Assembly: GCF_000226095.1 (NCBI RefSeq) | Contig: NC_016472.1 | Span: 7,874,001 to 7,938,000 of the forward strand | Origin: Thermothelomyces thermophilus ATCC 42464 | Lineage: Eukaryota; Ascomycota; Sordariomycetes; Sordariales; Chaetomiaceae | Direction of reading: 5' to 3' | Length of the DNA: 64,000 nt | Shown here: in pieces, positions 48,770-60,791 of the stretch | How the letters are laid out: the number at the start of each line of letters is the position of its first letter | How positions within the stretch are numbered: position 1 is the stretch's first letter | Made by a program: the position numbers and the translations under genes | Notes under the pieces: model-generated | Database searches by the model: none | Told to the model about the DNA's origin: nothing | What the model saw: only the letters and a program-made list of their open reading frames with translations

Positions 48770-51700
48770 TTAGAATAGAAGTAACTTCGACCTTGATATT
48801 AATATAGCTACTAACGTTATAGCTAAATAGCTACTTACCTAGCTTAGTCAATTCCATTAGCGAATCTAGGAGTTAGACTAGAGAGACAAGGCTACTTAAG
48901 CTTGAATTAAGGAACTTGAGAACAGCGAAAAGCACTTATAGAAATTGGTTAACAAGGCCTATACTAAAATCAAGGTACTTAAGGGTGCCAAAGCGAGCCG
49001 TATCAAGATCGAACCACCTAGCAAATATAGAGGAACTAAGGAGGATCTTGTAAGATTCCTAACAAACCTCTGATCCTACTTCTGGCTTAATGATAATAAG
49101 TTTCTAGACGATAAAGCCAAAGTCCTCTATATAGCTATAAGACTAGAGGGCAAGGTACTTAGATAATTTGGGCCTATATAGAATGACTATCTTATTAAGG
49201 AAAATGAAGATAACCGAGATACGTTTATATAAGTAGTCTTTCGATCCTATAACCATTTTGAAGAAGAGCTTTAGAAGGTTTTTAGTAATAAAGACGAGAA
49301 GATTTATATATAAGAAAGACTTGCTAATCTCTAATAGACTAAGTTAGTAGCCTCTTATACTATATAGTTTAGATAGGATATACTTAAGTCTTAGCTTAAT
49401 AATAAAGCGTTAATATAACTATTCTATAATAGCTTAAAGGAAAAGGTTAAAGACAAGCTATATAAGTATAATTAGCCTAAGACTCTAGATAAATATATTA
49501 TATAGGCTATTAGAATCGATAACTAACTCTATATATAAGAGCAATAGAAACAAAGTTAAATAAATAGAATTATAGCTAAGGCTAATAATAAGAAAAAGCA
49601 AGTATATATTAGTACCTTGTATAGGACGTACCTTAGAGCTATAGATATAGATATAGTATAGAAGCAGGACTAGAAGAAGATAACTAAAGACAAGTCTAAT
49701 ATTACCTACTATAATTATAGAAAGAAAGGGCACTATAAGCGAGAATATCGAAGCCTAAAGAAAGAGTAGAAGATAGTCCCTAGAAAGGAAATTATAGCTA
49801 TTAACGAAACTACCAAGGACGTTATCGAAGTAGTAGCTATAAGCTATAAAGATAGGGGCAATGACACAGACAGTCTTAGACACGATAGCAACGGTAAAGA
49901 CAAACAAGCACCGTATTCCAAACTGGTCACTATAGACCTGGAGATAGGTCTTGCTAAATAGGACACGGTAGGAGAATACGCACTACCAATTTCGATTCTC
50001 CTAGCCTTAAGGCAGTAGGGTTTTATAGTTATATAGAGGCAGGATAGATCGTAGATAACCGATACCTAAGGAATCGAAAGACCTAGACCTAATGTTCTAT
50101 TCCTCTAGGAACGAATTAAATGGTACCGTAATGAAGTTTTCCGGCTTAATACGGAACTATACGAATAGGATAGACGCTTGATTTGACTTGTCTAGTAGAG
50201 CGATAAGATAAGGGATAAGACAAGGGAACTCTAATATATTATAGAAACTATTAAAGGAAGATAGCCTATGATATATAATAGGCCTAATAGCTATACTAAG
50301 TACCTTAATGACTAGTAACTTGGTAATGACGTATAGAACCTAGAATACCAATTTATACGTGCGAATCACGGAAAAGATAAGTATATATAGGAAAGCTACT
50401 AGAAGAAATATTCCTATCTTAGCATTAGAGTACCTACGGTCTATATATAATAGGAAGGATTCGGGAAAGAATTCTAATACCTTCTAGGCGACGCTATATG
50501 ACTATACCCTCGATATAAGGTATATATATAAGTACCTTAGTTCTAGTATATAGTATATAGATGCTAATATCACTTCCGCGACAAATTCGAAAACAATCAT
50601 TAGCCGACCTGATAAGGAAATAAGAATAGAAGCTTATACCCCATAGAATAGATCTATAATATAGGAAATAGAGCAGCTAAATTGCTCTAGAAGATCGAAG
50701 CCTACGATCTAGAAGGCATTACAATAGTTCTAAGACGAGCCTAGCCTAGGTACTATAGAATAGGCCGAGATATATAGAACTTATGCTAGAGTAATAATTA
50801 CCTCTATTATATAGACGAAAAGAAATCGTAAATTTAGGAGCTTTAGATAAAGCTATGGTATATACAATAGAAAGTAGAACAGACTTAATAGTAAAAAGCT
50901 ATAAGTACTTAATGGCTTATAGAAATAAATATGATTGACGAAGCTGCTATTAGCCGAATAACTAAAGAGGTTAGCACTAACCTAGGAAATGGGTCAAGGC
51001 TCTTTAAGGGGCCTAGAAACTATTAACGCTTGTATAGTAGCAAGTAGTAGCGTAGTATAGGAGGAACTAGTGTAAGAGACCACTATATCGAGACCTCCTA
51101 GCAGAAATATAGGAAATCGCTGTAATCTTTAGACGATAGTAGTAAGACAAGTGACTATAGATAACAGTACAATAGAAATAGCACAAAATGCTTGTACTAG
51201 TGGATAGTAGAGCAGAGATAAACCTAATTTCGCTAACGCTTGTAAATTAGCTACAGATACCTTAGAGAATAAAGCGGAAGCATAGCATAGTCAAAGGGCT
51301 ATTTCCGATGTAATAGGTATATAGGGAAACCGAACCAATCGACATTACTATAATAAGAAAGACTATAATAATCGTATTTAGTATTATAGATATAGGCAAT
51401 GATAAAGATATAATATTAGGGTTACTATAATATAAAGATTATAACCTAGACATTAGCTAGAAAAATAGTAGCTACCTATAACCCTAAACAGAGTTATATT
51501 TAACTAGAAAAATAGGGAGCATATAAGGATTACGAGCAGACAATACTTAAGGGAAGGCATGTCCTACGGATCTACCGCAAGAGACAGACAGTAGTAGACA
51601 GACCACTATAGACTCTAGAAGAGGCGGTATAACGATATCGATACCGCGATAGGAGGAACAAGCTAAACTGCCGATAGCTATTCTCTCTGTTGACAAATGT

Positions 51701-54700
51701 AGAGCACTACAATAGGAGTAATAGGTTAAGATAGGAGAAATCGCTAGTATCGCTATAAATAGAACTAAGTTCGTATACTATTAGAAAACCAAGAGACGAG
51801 ATAAGACTAGGGAAGTATTAAAAGAATATAAAGGATACCTAGCATTCGAACCGAAGCATCTAGAAGGACTACCAGAACACGGCCTATAGGATCACAAGAT
51901 TAAGCTTAAGGAAGGAGTATAACTAAAGTTCTTTAAGATCTATTATATAAGCTAGACTTAGAATGAAGAACTTAAGCGATATTTAGAGGAGAACCTTTAA
52001 AGAGAATATATCTACCTGTCGATATCGCTAGTAGGCTACCTAATCTTGTTTATACCTAAGAAAGATAGAAAGCTATGGTTATATATCGACTATTAGCAAC
52101 TTAATAAACAGACCGTGAAAAACCGATACCTATTACCGCTAATCTTATAGCTCTGAGATTAGTTAATAGGAGCCTAATATTTTATATGTTTTGACTTGCT
52201 ATCGGCCTATAACTATATATAGATTAAAGAAGGCGATAAGTAGAAAACAGCCTTTAGGATACCCTATAGCTACTATAAGTACCTTGTCATGCCATTTAGA
52301 CTTACGAATACACTAGTAACGTTCTAAGCCCTAATTGATCAAGCTATCTAACCCTTTCTTAACAAATTTACGGTATATTATCTCGACGATATACTTATCT
52401 TCTCTAAGACGATAGACAAACACCGGAAGCATGTAAAAGCAGTACTAGACACGCTATATATATATAAACTATTAGTTAATAAGGAAAAGAGCAAATTCCA
52501 CGTTAGAAAAACGGTGTTTTTAGGATACGAGATATCCCTAGGACAAATTTAGATAGAACCTTTAAAGGTTAAAGCCATTAAGAATTAGCTACGACCGATA
52601 TTAGTTATAGAAGTACAAAGCTTCATTAGATTTACAAACTTCTACTAGATGTTCAGTAGGAACTTTAGAGCAATCGTACAACCTTTATACAAACTTACTA
52701 AGAAGAATACTAAATTCTAATGGGAAGAACAATATAAGTAAGCATTTATATAGATCTATAATGCCATTACTAAAGATCTAGTACTAGTACTACCAGATCC
52801 TAAGAAGCTATTTAAGGTAGAAACGGACGCTTTAGACTACGCCATTAGAGGACAATTAGGATAACGAGACAGATAAGGAAAGCTATATCCTATAGCCTTC
52901 TTTTCAAAGAAGCTTAATAGACTACGTCTCAATTATCTAATCTATAATAAGGAACTACTTACGATTGTCGAAGCTTTTAAAAAATAGCGACTATACCTTA
53001 GCGGCACGACTAAACCGGTATAAGTATATATAGATTATAAGAACTTACGATACTTTATAACGATAAAGGAACTTAACAGACGACAAATACAATAGGCAGA
53101 ATTCCTTATGGAATTTAACTTTAAGATCTACTATAAGAAGGGTAAAGAGAACGTATAAGCGGATATTTTAAGCCGACGAACAGATTATACGGAAGGACGA
53201 ACGGAAATAATACTACCGTTATTTAAGGAACGAATAGACGGAACGTTACATTATGAAACGTGGACACCTATAGAGAATAATCTACTTAACTCGTTCTTAG
53301 AGTGTTATATAATCTTTCGAGAAGAAAGGATTAACGAGATATAGTATTAAATAGCACCCGGACTACTAGTACCTAACAGAGTAGAAGAAAGAGATAGGAA
53401 ACTCTAGTACTAAGGCAAAGCATATATCTACAACAGGGATCAATAGCTACAGATGATTTAAGAACTCTACGAGTCAAAACTTGGAGGATATAAAGGAGTT
53501 ACGAAGACTATCGCACAAGTTAGGAAATACTATAACTTTCTATAGTTAACGGCACGAGTTAAGGAAGTTATACGAAACTACGACATTTACAATCGAAGCA
53601 AAACAGTATAATATAAGCTATATAGGCTACTTTAGCTACTACCAATAGCTGATAAACTATAGAGTTTAGTTATAATAGACTTTATTATAAAGCTACTAGA
53701 ATCTAAGGACACGGCTACAGGAGTAATCTACGATAGTATTCTTACTATAGTAGATCGCCTAACTAAATAGGCATACTTCTTTCCCTATAAGGAGTCCTAG
53801 ATAGTAGAATAGTTAGCAGATGTAATCTATCGGCAAGTTACATCAATATATGCTTGGCCGTAAGAATGGATCACCGATAGAGATACTAAGTTCGTATCAA
53901 AGTTCTAGCAAGCGTTAATATAACGATTAGGTGTTAATAGTAAGCTGTCAACAGCATATCACCCGTAGACTGACAGACAAACAGAGCGACTAAACCAAGT
54001 TATCAAGCAGTATCTCCGTTCTTACGTCAACTACTAGCAAGATAACTAGGTCATGCTATTACCAATAGTATAACTCGCTTATAATATAATACTAATAGAA
54101 ATAACTAAAGTTATACCATTCTTCGCGAACTACGGATATAAAGTAGACCTTAGGTAAGGACTAGAGGTTATAGTGCCAAAAGTAGCAATCAAAGTAGAAC
54201 AAATGTACGTACTATATAAAAAGCTTAAAAAGGAACTCAAGTTTATCAAGACTAGAATAAAGAACTACTATAACAAATATAGACTTAAGGGACCTTGCCT
54301 AGAGAAGGGAGACAAAGTCTACCTAATCGTACGAAACTTACGAACTAAACAACTAAGCACAAAGCTAGACTTTAAAAAAGTCAGACCCTTTCTTATTAAA
54401 GAACGAATTTCAACATCTAACTACTGACTATCGTTACTATTATCTATATAACTATAGACAGATGTTTTTTATATTTCACTTCTTAAACTAGTACTAAAGA
54501 ATACTAAGGTTACCATATATATTAAAGTAGAGGACGAAGAGGAAGAATAGGACGTTAAAGAAATTCTAGATTTATATATTATTAATAGAGAACTATAATA
54601 CCTAGTTAAATAGCTTAATTTCGGACTAGAAGATAACTTATAGAAACTAGTTAAGAACTTAAACTACCCTAAGAAACTAGAACAGTTCTACCGGCAGAAC

Positions 54701-54780
54701 CCGGATCGACTGTAGGCATTAGCTCGGATAAAACGGCCAAGTTAGCCTCTAACAAATCTAAGCCTAAAGAAGACTAGTTA
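48770..54780 (+). pseudogene. Element C gag-pol relic with chromodomain
   Basis: Order along the plus strand: gag with a coiled-coil-like segment (KELENSEKHL near 48910) and a zinc knuckle at about 49706-49755 (YYNYRKKGHYKREY, Cys replaced by Tyr). Next comes protease, LVDSRAEINLIS near 51195. Reverse transcriptase has an intact VYYLDDIL box (YLDD at 52379-52390). RNase H follows (about 52800-53180). Integrase has VDRLTK, TDRDTKF (53871-53891) and TDRQTERLNQVIKQYLRSYV, i.e. all three acidic residues kept. The GPY/F module is an open frame at 54173-54427 (GDKVYLIVRNL). Chromodomain at about 54525-54715 (VKEILDLYIINRELQYLVK). In-frame stops make it inactive, but its catalytic codons survive better than those of A or B. 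Confidence 0.88.
54525..54715 (+). other. Chromodomain of element C
   Basis: An acidic lead-in (VEDEEEE) is followed by DVKEILDLYIINRELQYLVK, then an LNFG-type turn and the closing QFYRQNPDR. This matches the chromodomain pattern of chromovirus integrases, whose known role is recognition of methylated histone H3 tails. Aromatic positions are partly lost to stops (W to TAG). Confidence 0.8.
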
Positions 54781-55421
54781 AATAGGACGTTAGCACCCCT
54801 AGACTATACATCACTAATAACGTGTACCTTAGAATTCTATACCCTCTGTTCTTCTGCTTTAATTTTCTCTAGAGACTATATACCTTGACGAAATAGCTCG
54901 GAACCCTACTCCTTTAAGAAACGTTTCTAGTGACGAAGACAAGCTAATCGACCGATAGCCATCTAAAGTTAAGTCTAAAGAACAAAAAGGGCCTCTTTAG
55001 CATTAGCCTCTTCTTGCTCTATACGTTTTTATTTAGATATAATCTTCGTTACTATAAAAGGTTAGCTACAAATATTAAGGCAATAAACTAGGTCACGAAC
55101 AAGCAGACGCTACGTTAGAACTATCGCAAGAACGACCCTAACGTATATACTCGCTATAGCAAGAAGAGCCTGACGCTATATAACAAGCCAAGTTCCACTT
55201 AAAACACCACGAACACGGTATAACGTCTATGCCAGAAGAATCAATAAAAGAAGCAAGCGCGGCGCGCTATTAGGATTTCGAAGATTAGCGCTTAGAGATA
55301 CGATCTGTCATCTTATCAGCCACTAGTAGTATAGAAAAAGGGAAAAATTACAAGGTATACGTAGAAAAGGATATTAGCGCTATTTGAAGCAACCTAAAGA
55401 GGGCTTTCGGGTCGAAAGCCT

Positions 55422-55437
55422 CGGAGGGAGGGCATTA
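55422..55437 (+). promoter_or_regulatory. Element C polypurine tract
   Basis: A purine-rich run (GGAGGGAGGGCAT) ends directly before the 3' LTR, the priming site for plus-strand DNA synthesis. Confidence 0.75.
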
Positions 55438-55870
55438 TGTCACAGAAATATATATACAGATGCCGCCTAAGCCACTGGCGCAAACAGGCCAATCAAGCCG
55501 AAGGAATGATAGACCAATTAGGACAGGATCACACTTAGCAAGAAATGATCCCAGTAGAGGATCACTAGCTTACGACATGAGCTAGGTAAGCTAGTATAGA
55601 GGATCACCACAACTACTAGTGATCCTAGGATTATATATATATATAGATAGTCACTTGTTATGGTAGACTCTAAGAGTTTACTAGTGATAGTAACCCTTAT
55701 AATTATAGTACTTATACTAAGCATCGTTGTTGACTACTGTAAGAGATAACTCTAGTGTTGTTATAAACCCTTTGGCTTTACCAAATCCTTTAGACGACCT
55801 GCCTATTTGTCCTGCTTAATCTACCTTCGTCTGAACCCTTTTAGAAAAAGTCTGAGTTAGGTTCGTCACA
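55438..55870 (+). repeat. Element C 3' LTR
   Basis: 433 bp. It starts TGTCACAG and ends GTTCGTCACA, followed by the duplication CCTTT. Confidence 0.95.
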
Positions 55871-55875
55871 CCTTT

Positions 55876-57263
55876 AATAGATCTATAGGGAGGAGGTCTT
55901 CCCCTAGGGCTTTCTATAAGGCCGCCCTAGCTAGTACTACCTTAACTTCGCTTACTATAACCTCTTAGCTTATTTTAAACTTTGGCTCCTAGTAGTCATT
56001 TAGATCTAGGTCGTCGATATCCGATAGGTCTACTTCTAGGTTCGGAAAGAACTTATCGGCTAGTGCTCTAGCCTTCTATTAGTAGGTTATAAGCCCTCCT
56101 TCGAAGGCCGGGAGCTTTAGAGGGTTAACCGGTAGGTAGCTTTATAGCCTTACCTACTGCTCTAGTCTCTATAATAGGTCCAGCCGGTTAGTTACTTCCC
56201 GTAATGTAGCCCTCTAGCTCTTAGTCTTCACGGCCGTAATGGTCTTAGCCTAGTCCTATAGGGCCTGCCAAAGTGCTTCCTGTATATAGGGGTTTAGGGT
56301 GCCCCTATAGGCCCTCTCTACCTCCTTAGCCCTCTTCTAGGCCTCTCGAACCTCCTTCGTCTACTACCGAGCTCGTTTGCTACCTATATTAGCCTTCTTT
56401 ACTAGGGCCGAGACTATAGCTATCTCCTCGAGGGCCTCTATAAGCCTGTCGAAGGCCTATAGAAGCTTCTCTAGGCCCTGGAAGACAGGCCTAGCTAGGG
56501 CCAATACCTACCTACTAAGCTAGAGTAGGAGGTAGGCTACCTCGGCCTATATAACCTCTTTATCTAGGCTCTTTTAGTCCTACCCTTTACTAGCCAGTAT
56601 AGGCCTATTAGCCCCCTAGAAGGAGATATTTAGGGCCTATAGGTAGTAGTCGGATTTCCTATATTCTATAATATCTCTATAGGTCGCTTCTAGCCTAGCC
56701 AAGGCCTAGAATAGGTCTATTATAAAAGGCCGGCTATATTAGTCCCCCTAGGGGGCCTTAGTAATCTAGCCGTAGGGTATATATAGGTCAAGGTCCTATT
56801 AGTCTATAAGGCTAAGGAGGTCCCTAGCCCTTAGGCTAAGCCTGTCAAATAGGTCCTAGACTAGGTAGTAGAGGTTAAAGTTACCTATAAAAACTAGGGG
56901 GTAGGTTGGCCAAGGTAGGGCTAGCAGGTCCTATAAGAGGGCCTGCTCCCCTTTATTATTATAAACTAATTAGAGCTCGAACCCCCTCTCTCCTAGGGCT
57001 AGAAAGGTTACCTTATACTAGTTCTCCTCTGCCGAATAGTCTTACTAGCTAACTAGAAAGCGCTTAACTACTAGAATAGCTGCCTTGCCCTTAGGCTTGT
57101 AAACTAGGTAGTATTTCGAGGCCTAGGGGTAGTATATTAACTCTATAAACTAGTTAATCTATAGTTCCTAGATGGCTAGTAGGTTGTATTTAGCTTTCTT
57201 TAGTAAGATCTTAAGGGCCTATTTGTTACCTTAGGTATTCTACTAAAGGATCTTAATTTACAT
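55876..57263 (-). pseudogene. LINE ORF2 5' part: endonuclease and start of reverse transcriptase
   Basis: The frame starts at the ATG at 57263 and reads M*IKIL**NT, where the stops stand for Gln/Gln-Trp of the usual endonuclease opening. It continues with LLKKAKYNLLAI near 57200, KGKAAILVVKRF near 57080, and the motif region around FIGNFNLYY near 56880, where Asn replaces the expected Asp. The domain nicks target DNA to prime reverse transcription. It is broken by RIP. Confidence 0.75.
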
Positions 57264-57269
57264 TTGAGG

Positions 57270-58640
57270 TAGCTAGGGCAGAGGATAAAGGTATAATAGT
57301 AGTAATAGGCTCTATAGCTATTACCCTCTCGGCCGGTTATAAGAGGGAAGGGGTTTTAGGCTATAGAAAGGAGATATAGGTCCATTAGGCATTAAATAAG
57401 GCACTCCTAGCTACCTATTAGGCTAGGGTAAGCCTTCTATAGGGGCATTTAACCTTAGTTTGGTAGTGGTCGTTATCCTCTAGCTAGCTACTAAACTCAA
57501 AGGCTACCTTTTAGTATAATTACTCTAGTAATTAGAAGGTCTAAGGTCTATACTAATAGGCCTCCCTAGCTCTCTCCTAGGCTTTAACTTTCTTTAGGCA
57601 GCCCTTATACTAGGTAGTATAAGGGCCCCTATAGGCTATATACCTATAAGGAAGTTAGTCAGAGTAGGTAAGGTACTAGGCCTTCCTAGTCTTCCCCCCC
57701 TCCCTATAGGCCTTTGTACTATAACGTCTATAATAGGCTAGCCGCTAATAGTACTACTAGATATAACTAAAACTCTAGTACCTATAGTATTACCTTGGCT
57801 CTAGAGTATCCTAGTAGGGTTTGTAATCTAGTACCTAGGCATCCTAGATCACGCCCTCGTTATAGGCCTTCTAAGCCTCTTCGAGGTCCTATAAGCCTAG
57901 GAGTATTATAGCCTATTTCCTTTATAGGCTCTTTAGTAGCTAAAACTTGACCATTTTAATCAAGTATAGGCCTATAGCCCCCTTAAAGTCTTATTTACTA
58001 ACTCCCTATAGTTCTTCCTTCCGGACTCCTTTAGCTAGGACTATATAGGCCTTACTAACCTCCTTAACCTCTTCTCTAAAGGCTATAGCCACCTATCACT
58101 TATTAGCCAAATACTAATCCTTAGTAGCCTTATCCTTAAAGACTACTATTATATCCTTACTTAGGAGCTTCCTAGCTATAATAGCTCCCTAACGGCTAGA
58201 GGCCCTATTAACCGCTTAGACTATCTTAGCTAGGGTTTAGGCTTTAAGGTCCTCCTATAGGCCTATATTCCGTATTATAACCTCCTATAAGGCCTATAAT
58301 ATCACTGCCTTAGCCGATAGTAAGCCTCTTTAGGGGCCTATTATCCCCTATTATGGCCCTATAGCTACCTATACCTAGGTAAGGTAGAAGGTAGCCTTAA
58401 AGGCTTCTTTAAGCCTCTTTTTAACTTCTTTAGCTATAAGTTCCTATAGGTTTAGAACTAGGCCTATAATAGTAGTTATAAGGCCCTATAAGAGCTTATT
58501 AGCAAGGTTCTATACCTTACCTTATTTAAGGCTCGGTATAAGGTCGACTAGTTATACAATAAGACCCCTAAGCTCCTTAATATCTAAGGTAAGGTAGGCC
58601 TATAGTAGGCCCCCCTTTGATTAGTTCAAAGCTATAGGCC
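57270..58640 (-). pseudogene. LINE ORF1 (gag-like) relic with mutated zinc knuckle
   Basis: The minus-strand frame is broken by many TAG/TAA codons. Near 57730-57797 the pattern YYRY*SFSYI**YY fits a CCHC zinc knuckle of the form CxxC...GHxxxxC in which TGT/TGC codons became TAT. ORF1 proteins of this class bind element RNA. Upstream portions are charged and helical-looking. Confidence 0.62.
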
Positions 58641-58672
58641 TCCCTACTTAGTAGCTTAGCGTTAGGCCTTAA

Positions 58673-59103
58673 GTTGACGTTACGTTTAGGGGCGCTAGGT
58701 GGTCTGTGCGGTGAAAATTTTGACAGGCGCGCGAGGTACGGCCGGATTGCGGTCGGGTCCGGTTCCTACGCCTGTGGTGCCTGTTGCACACCTGCAACGG
58801 TTCGCGCGCAGTTGAAAGTGGTACCGTTAGATAGCGTTTTTCGAGAGCTTTCCAGCGATGGTAGTTTCGTGTGTTTTGGTGGGGTATTCGCAAAGATGCA
58901 AGAGAAGCGTTTTCTTAGGTATAGGGTTCTCCTGTTGAAGAATATTAAGCCCAAGACATGAGTTCTCCAGAAATATCTTTCAAGGCTGTAAATCCAACCC
59001 GTATGTTGTACAATAAATCCTCCAAGACGAATATCTCCTGAGGAAGCAATATCTCCAACGCACTTCCGAAGAAATAAAACATCTGCAGGGTAGATGACCT
59101 CGC
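58673..59103. other. Intergenic
   Basis: GC-normal DNA between the LINE and the zinc-transporter gene. A 95-codon plus-strand frame (58674-58961) has no recognisable features and is not called. Confidence 0.6.
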
Positions 59104-60791
59104 TCAGAAAATACCGGTACTATGCGTCGTCCGATGCGTCTGCGACAGCGGGCTGCGCCCGACACCACACCAACAGCTCGTGTCGCCCTCCCTCTCGACC
59201 TGCAGCGTGACATCAATGTTGTGCTCCAGCAGGTAGTTCCTCACGCGATCCCGCACATCTTCCATGTCGGCCCCGCGCGCCGCGACAACATGCATGACCC
59301 CCAAGAGCTTGTTGGGGGCGCCCCCGTCCTGGCCGGCATCCCGGTCGTCGAGCCAGAACTTGGGTGCCGCGTAGCCGACGACGCCCCGCAGGCCCGTGAT
59401 GCCGGAGAGCGTGTCCCGCAAGTTGTACTCGATCTCGGGAGGGATCGTGAGGAGCAGCCGTCGCGCGGACGACTTCACCAGCGGCAGGGCCGAGAGCAGG
59501 ATCAGAACCGCGATGAGGAAGGACGCCAGCGGGTCCCAGCCGGGCCACTTCCAAAAGTGGGTGAGCACGGTTGAGACGATGACCGCCGCGCTTCCGAGCG
59601 TGTCGGCGAGCACATGGAGGTAGATGCCGTGCATGTTCTCGTTGTCGTGGGAATGGGAATGTGCCGGTCCACCGCGCGGGCGGCTGTGCTTCTCGTCGTG
59701 CCCGTTGCTGTGGAGGTGGAGGTGGTCGTGGTCGTGGCGGCTGTGGGAATGGCCGTTGCAAGCATGAGAATGACCATGCCCGTGGTTATGGGTATGGCCA
59801 TGACCATGGCCATGGTGATGATGCCCAAATGCCATCATACCCACCAGATTGACCAGCAACCCGGCCGTGCTGACGACAAACAGCTCCCCGAGCCTCTTAG
59901 TCTCCCTGCCCTCGTATATCCGCTCGCACGCCTCCGTCATGATTTCCACACTGATTAAGATTAGGAAGACGCCATTGCCGAAACCGCTCAGCGTCTCGAT
60001 CTTCCCAAAACCGTACGGGAATCTATCACTCGGAGGCCACTTGCTGGCCACCGCGGCAAACAGCCCGACCGCCAGGGCCACGCAATCAAAAAACATGTGC
60101 ACGCTGTCGCTCAGAAGACCGAGCGAGTCCGTCACGTAACCGTAAAACGCCTGCACCGCCATAAATGCAAAGTTTAAGCTGCAGAGAGATACCGGTCAGT
60201 CGGAGGATATCCTCGCCGCCTTTCGGACAAAAGTCTTCTCACGCACCTCATGAAATAGAATATCCTCCGGGAATCCTCGATCGACACGACCGCATGCAAC
60301 AATGGCCACCTCGGGGTGTACTGGAGCAGAAGCGCCGTGAACTTGGACCGTGGACCCGAATGATCATGGGCGTGGTGGCTCGAATGGGAGTGCGACCTCG
60401 GCAGCGCCCCGACGGGAGGCTCGTACACGCCGGCGGCGTCGAAGCTGGCCGCTGACGGCGACACCAATGCCTTGCCCCCGGGAGTTGATTCGATTTTCCA
60501 CTGACCACCACTCGACCCCGTTGGCGGAGGGATGCTGATGGGCATGGGCACGTTCGAGTTCGTTCGGAACTGCGAGGGGTTGTCGCCGCCGCCGCCACCA
60601 TGATGGTGACTCCGGCCATGGGAATGGGTGCCGCTTGGTCGAGTCTCTCTACGACTCCGCGAGGGGCTCAGCGAGGTCAGGGACGTAGTGTGGGAGTGGC
60701 CATTGGAGGAGTGTGAGTGTGAAAGGTTGTTGTCTGAACCATGATGATGTTGATGGAGCGCTGAGGCCGGCAGGGCATAGGACGATGCCAT
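59104..60791 (-). CDS. Msc2/ZnT-type zinc transporter (CDF family)
   Basis: Two exons, 60791-60247 and 60178-59104 (68-bp intron, GTGCGT...CTGCAG), give 539 residues. Cation diffusion facilitators export Zn2+ from cytosol into organelles by proton exchange; Msc2-type members supply the ER and early secretory pathway. The N-terminal 150 residues are His/Ser-rich (HQHHHGSDNNLSHSHSSNGH). The transporter core begins SLNFAFMAVQAFYGYVTDSL. The tetrahedral zinc site is visible as HMFFD in the second helix (SDSVHMFFDCVAL) and HVLAD in the fifth (HVLADTLGSAAVI). Between helices 4 and 5 is a His-rich loop of about 65 residues (GHHHHGHGHGHTHNHGHGHS). The cytosolic C-terminal domain includes RLLLTIPPEIEYNLRDTLSG and HVVAARGADMEDVRDRVRNY. 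It lacks the extra N-terminal membrane helices of yeast Msc2. Its promoter is divergent from ALG1. Confidence 0.92.

Larger units (their letters stand above)
48305..55870 (+). mobile_element. Element C: Ty3/Gypsy chromovirus, relatively well preserved
   Basis: Two 433-bp LTRs (48305-48737 and 55438-55870) start TGTCAC and end GTCACA (GTTATA in the mutated 5' copy). A 5-bp target duplication CCTTT lies at 48300-48304 and 55871-55875. The element is 7566 bp and sits inside the LINE reverse transcriptase. Coding is on the plus strand with order gag, protease, reverse transcriptase, RNase H, integrase, chromodomain. It is the same family as element B but lies in the opposite orientation and has an unrelated U3. 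Confidence 0.95.
46127..58672 (-). mobile_element. Non-LTR retrotransposon (LINE), RIP-mutated, split by element C
   Basis: A minus-strand element in two parts, 55871-58672 (5' half) and 46127-48304 (3' half), about 5 kb when element C is removed. It shows ORF1 with a zinc-knuckle region, then ORF2 with an apurinic-type endonuclease, reverse transcriptase and a post-RT region, and a simple-repeat 3' tail. This order is that of Tad/I-like LINEs of fungi. TA enrichment and in-frame TAG/TAA codons show RIP. The right edge is placed where GC content changes abruptly (about 58672). I could not find a target-site duplication, so a 5' truncation is possible. Confidence 0.82.
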
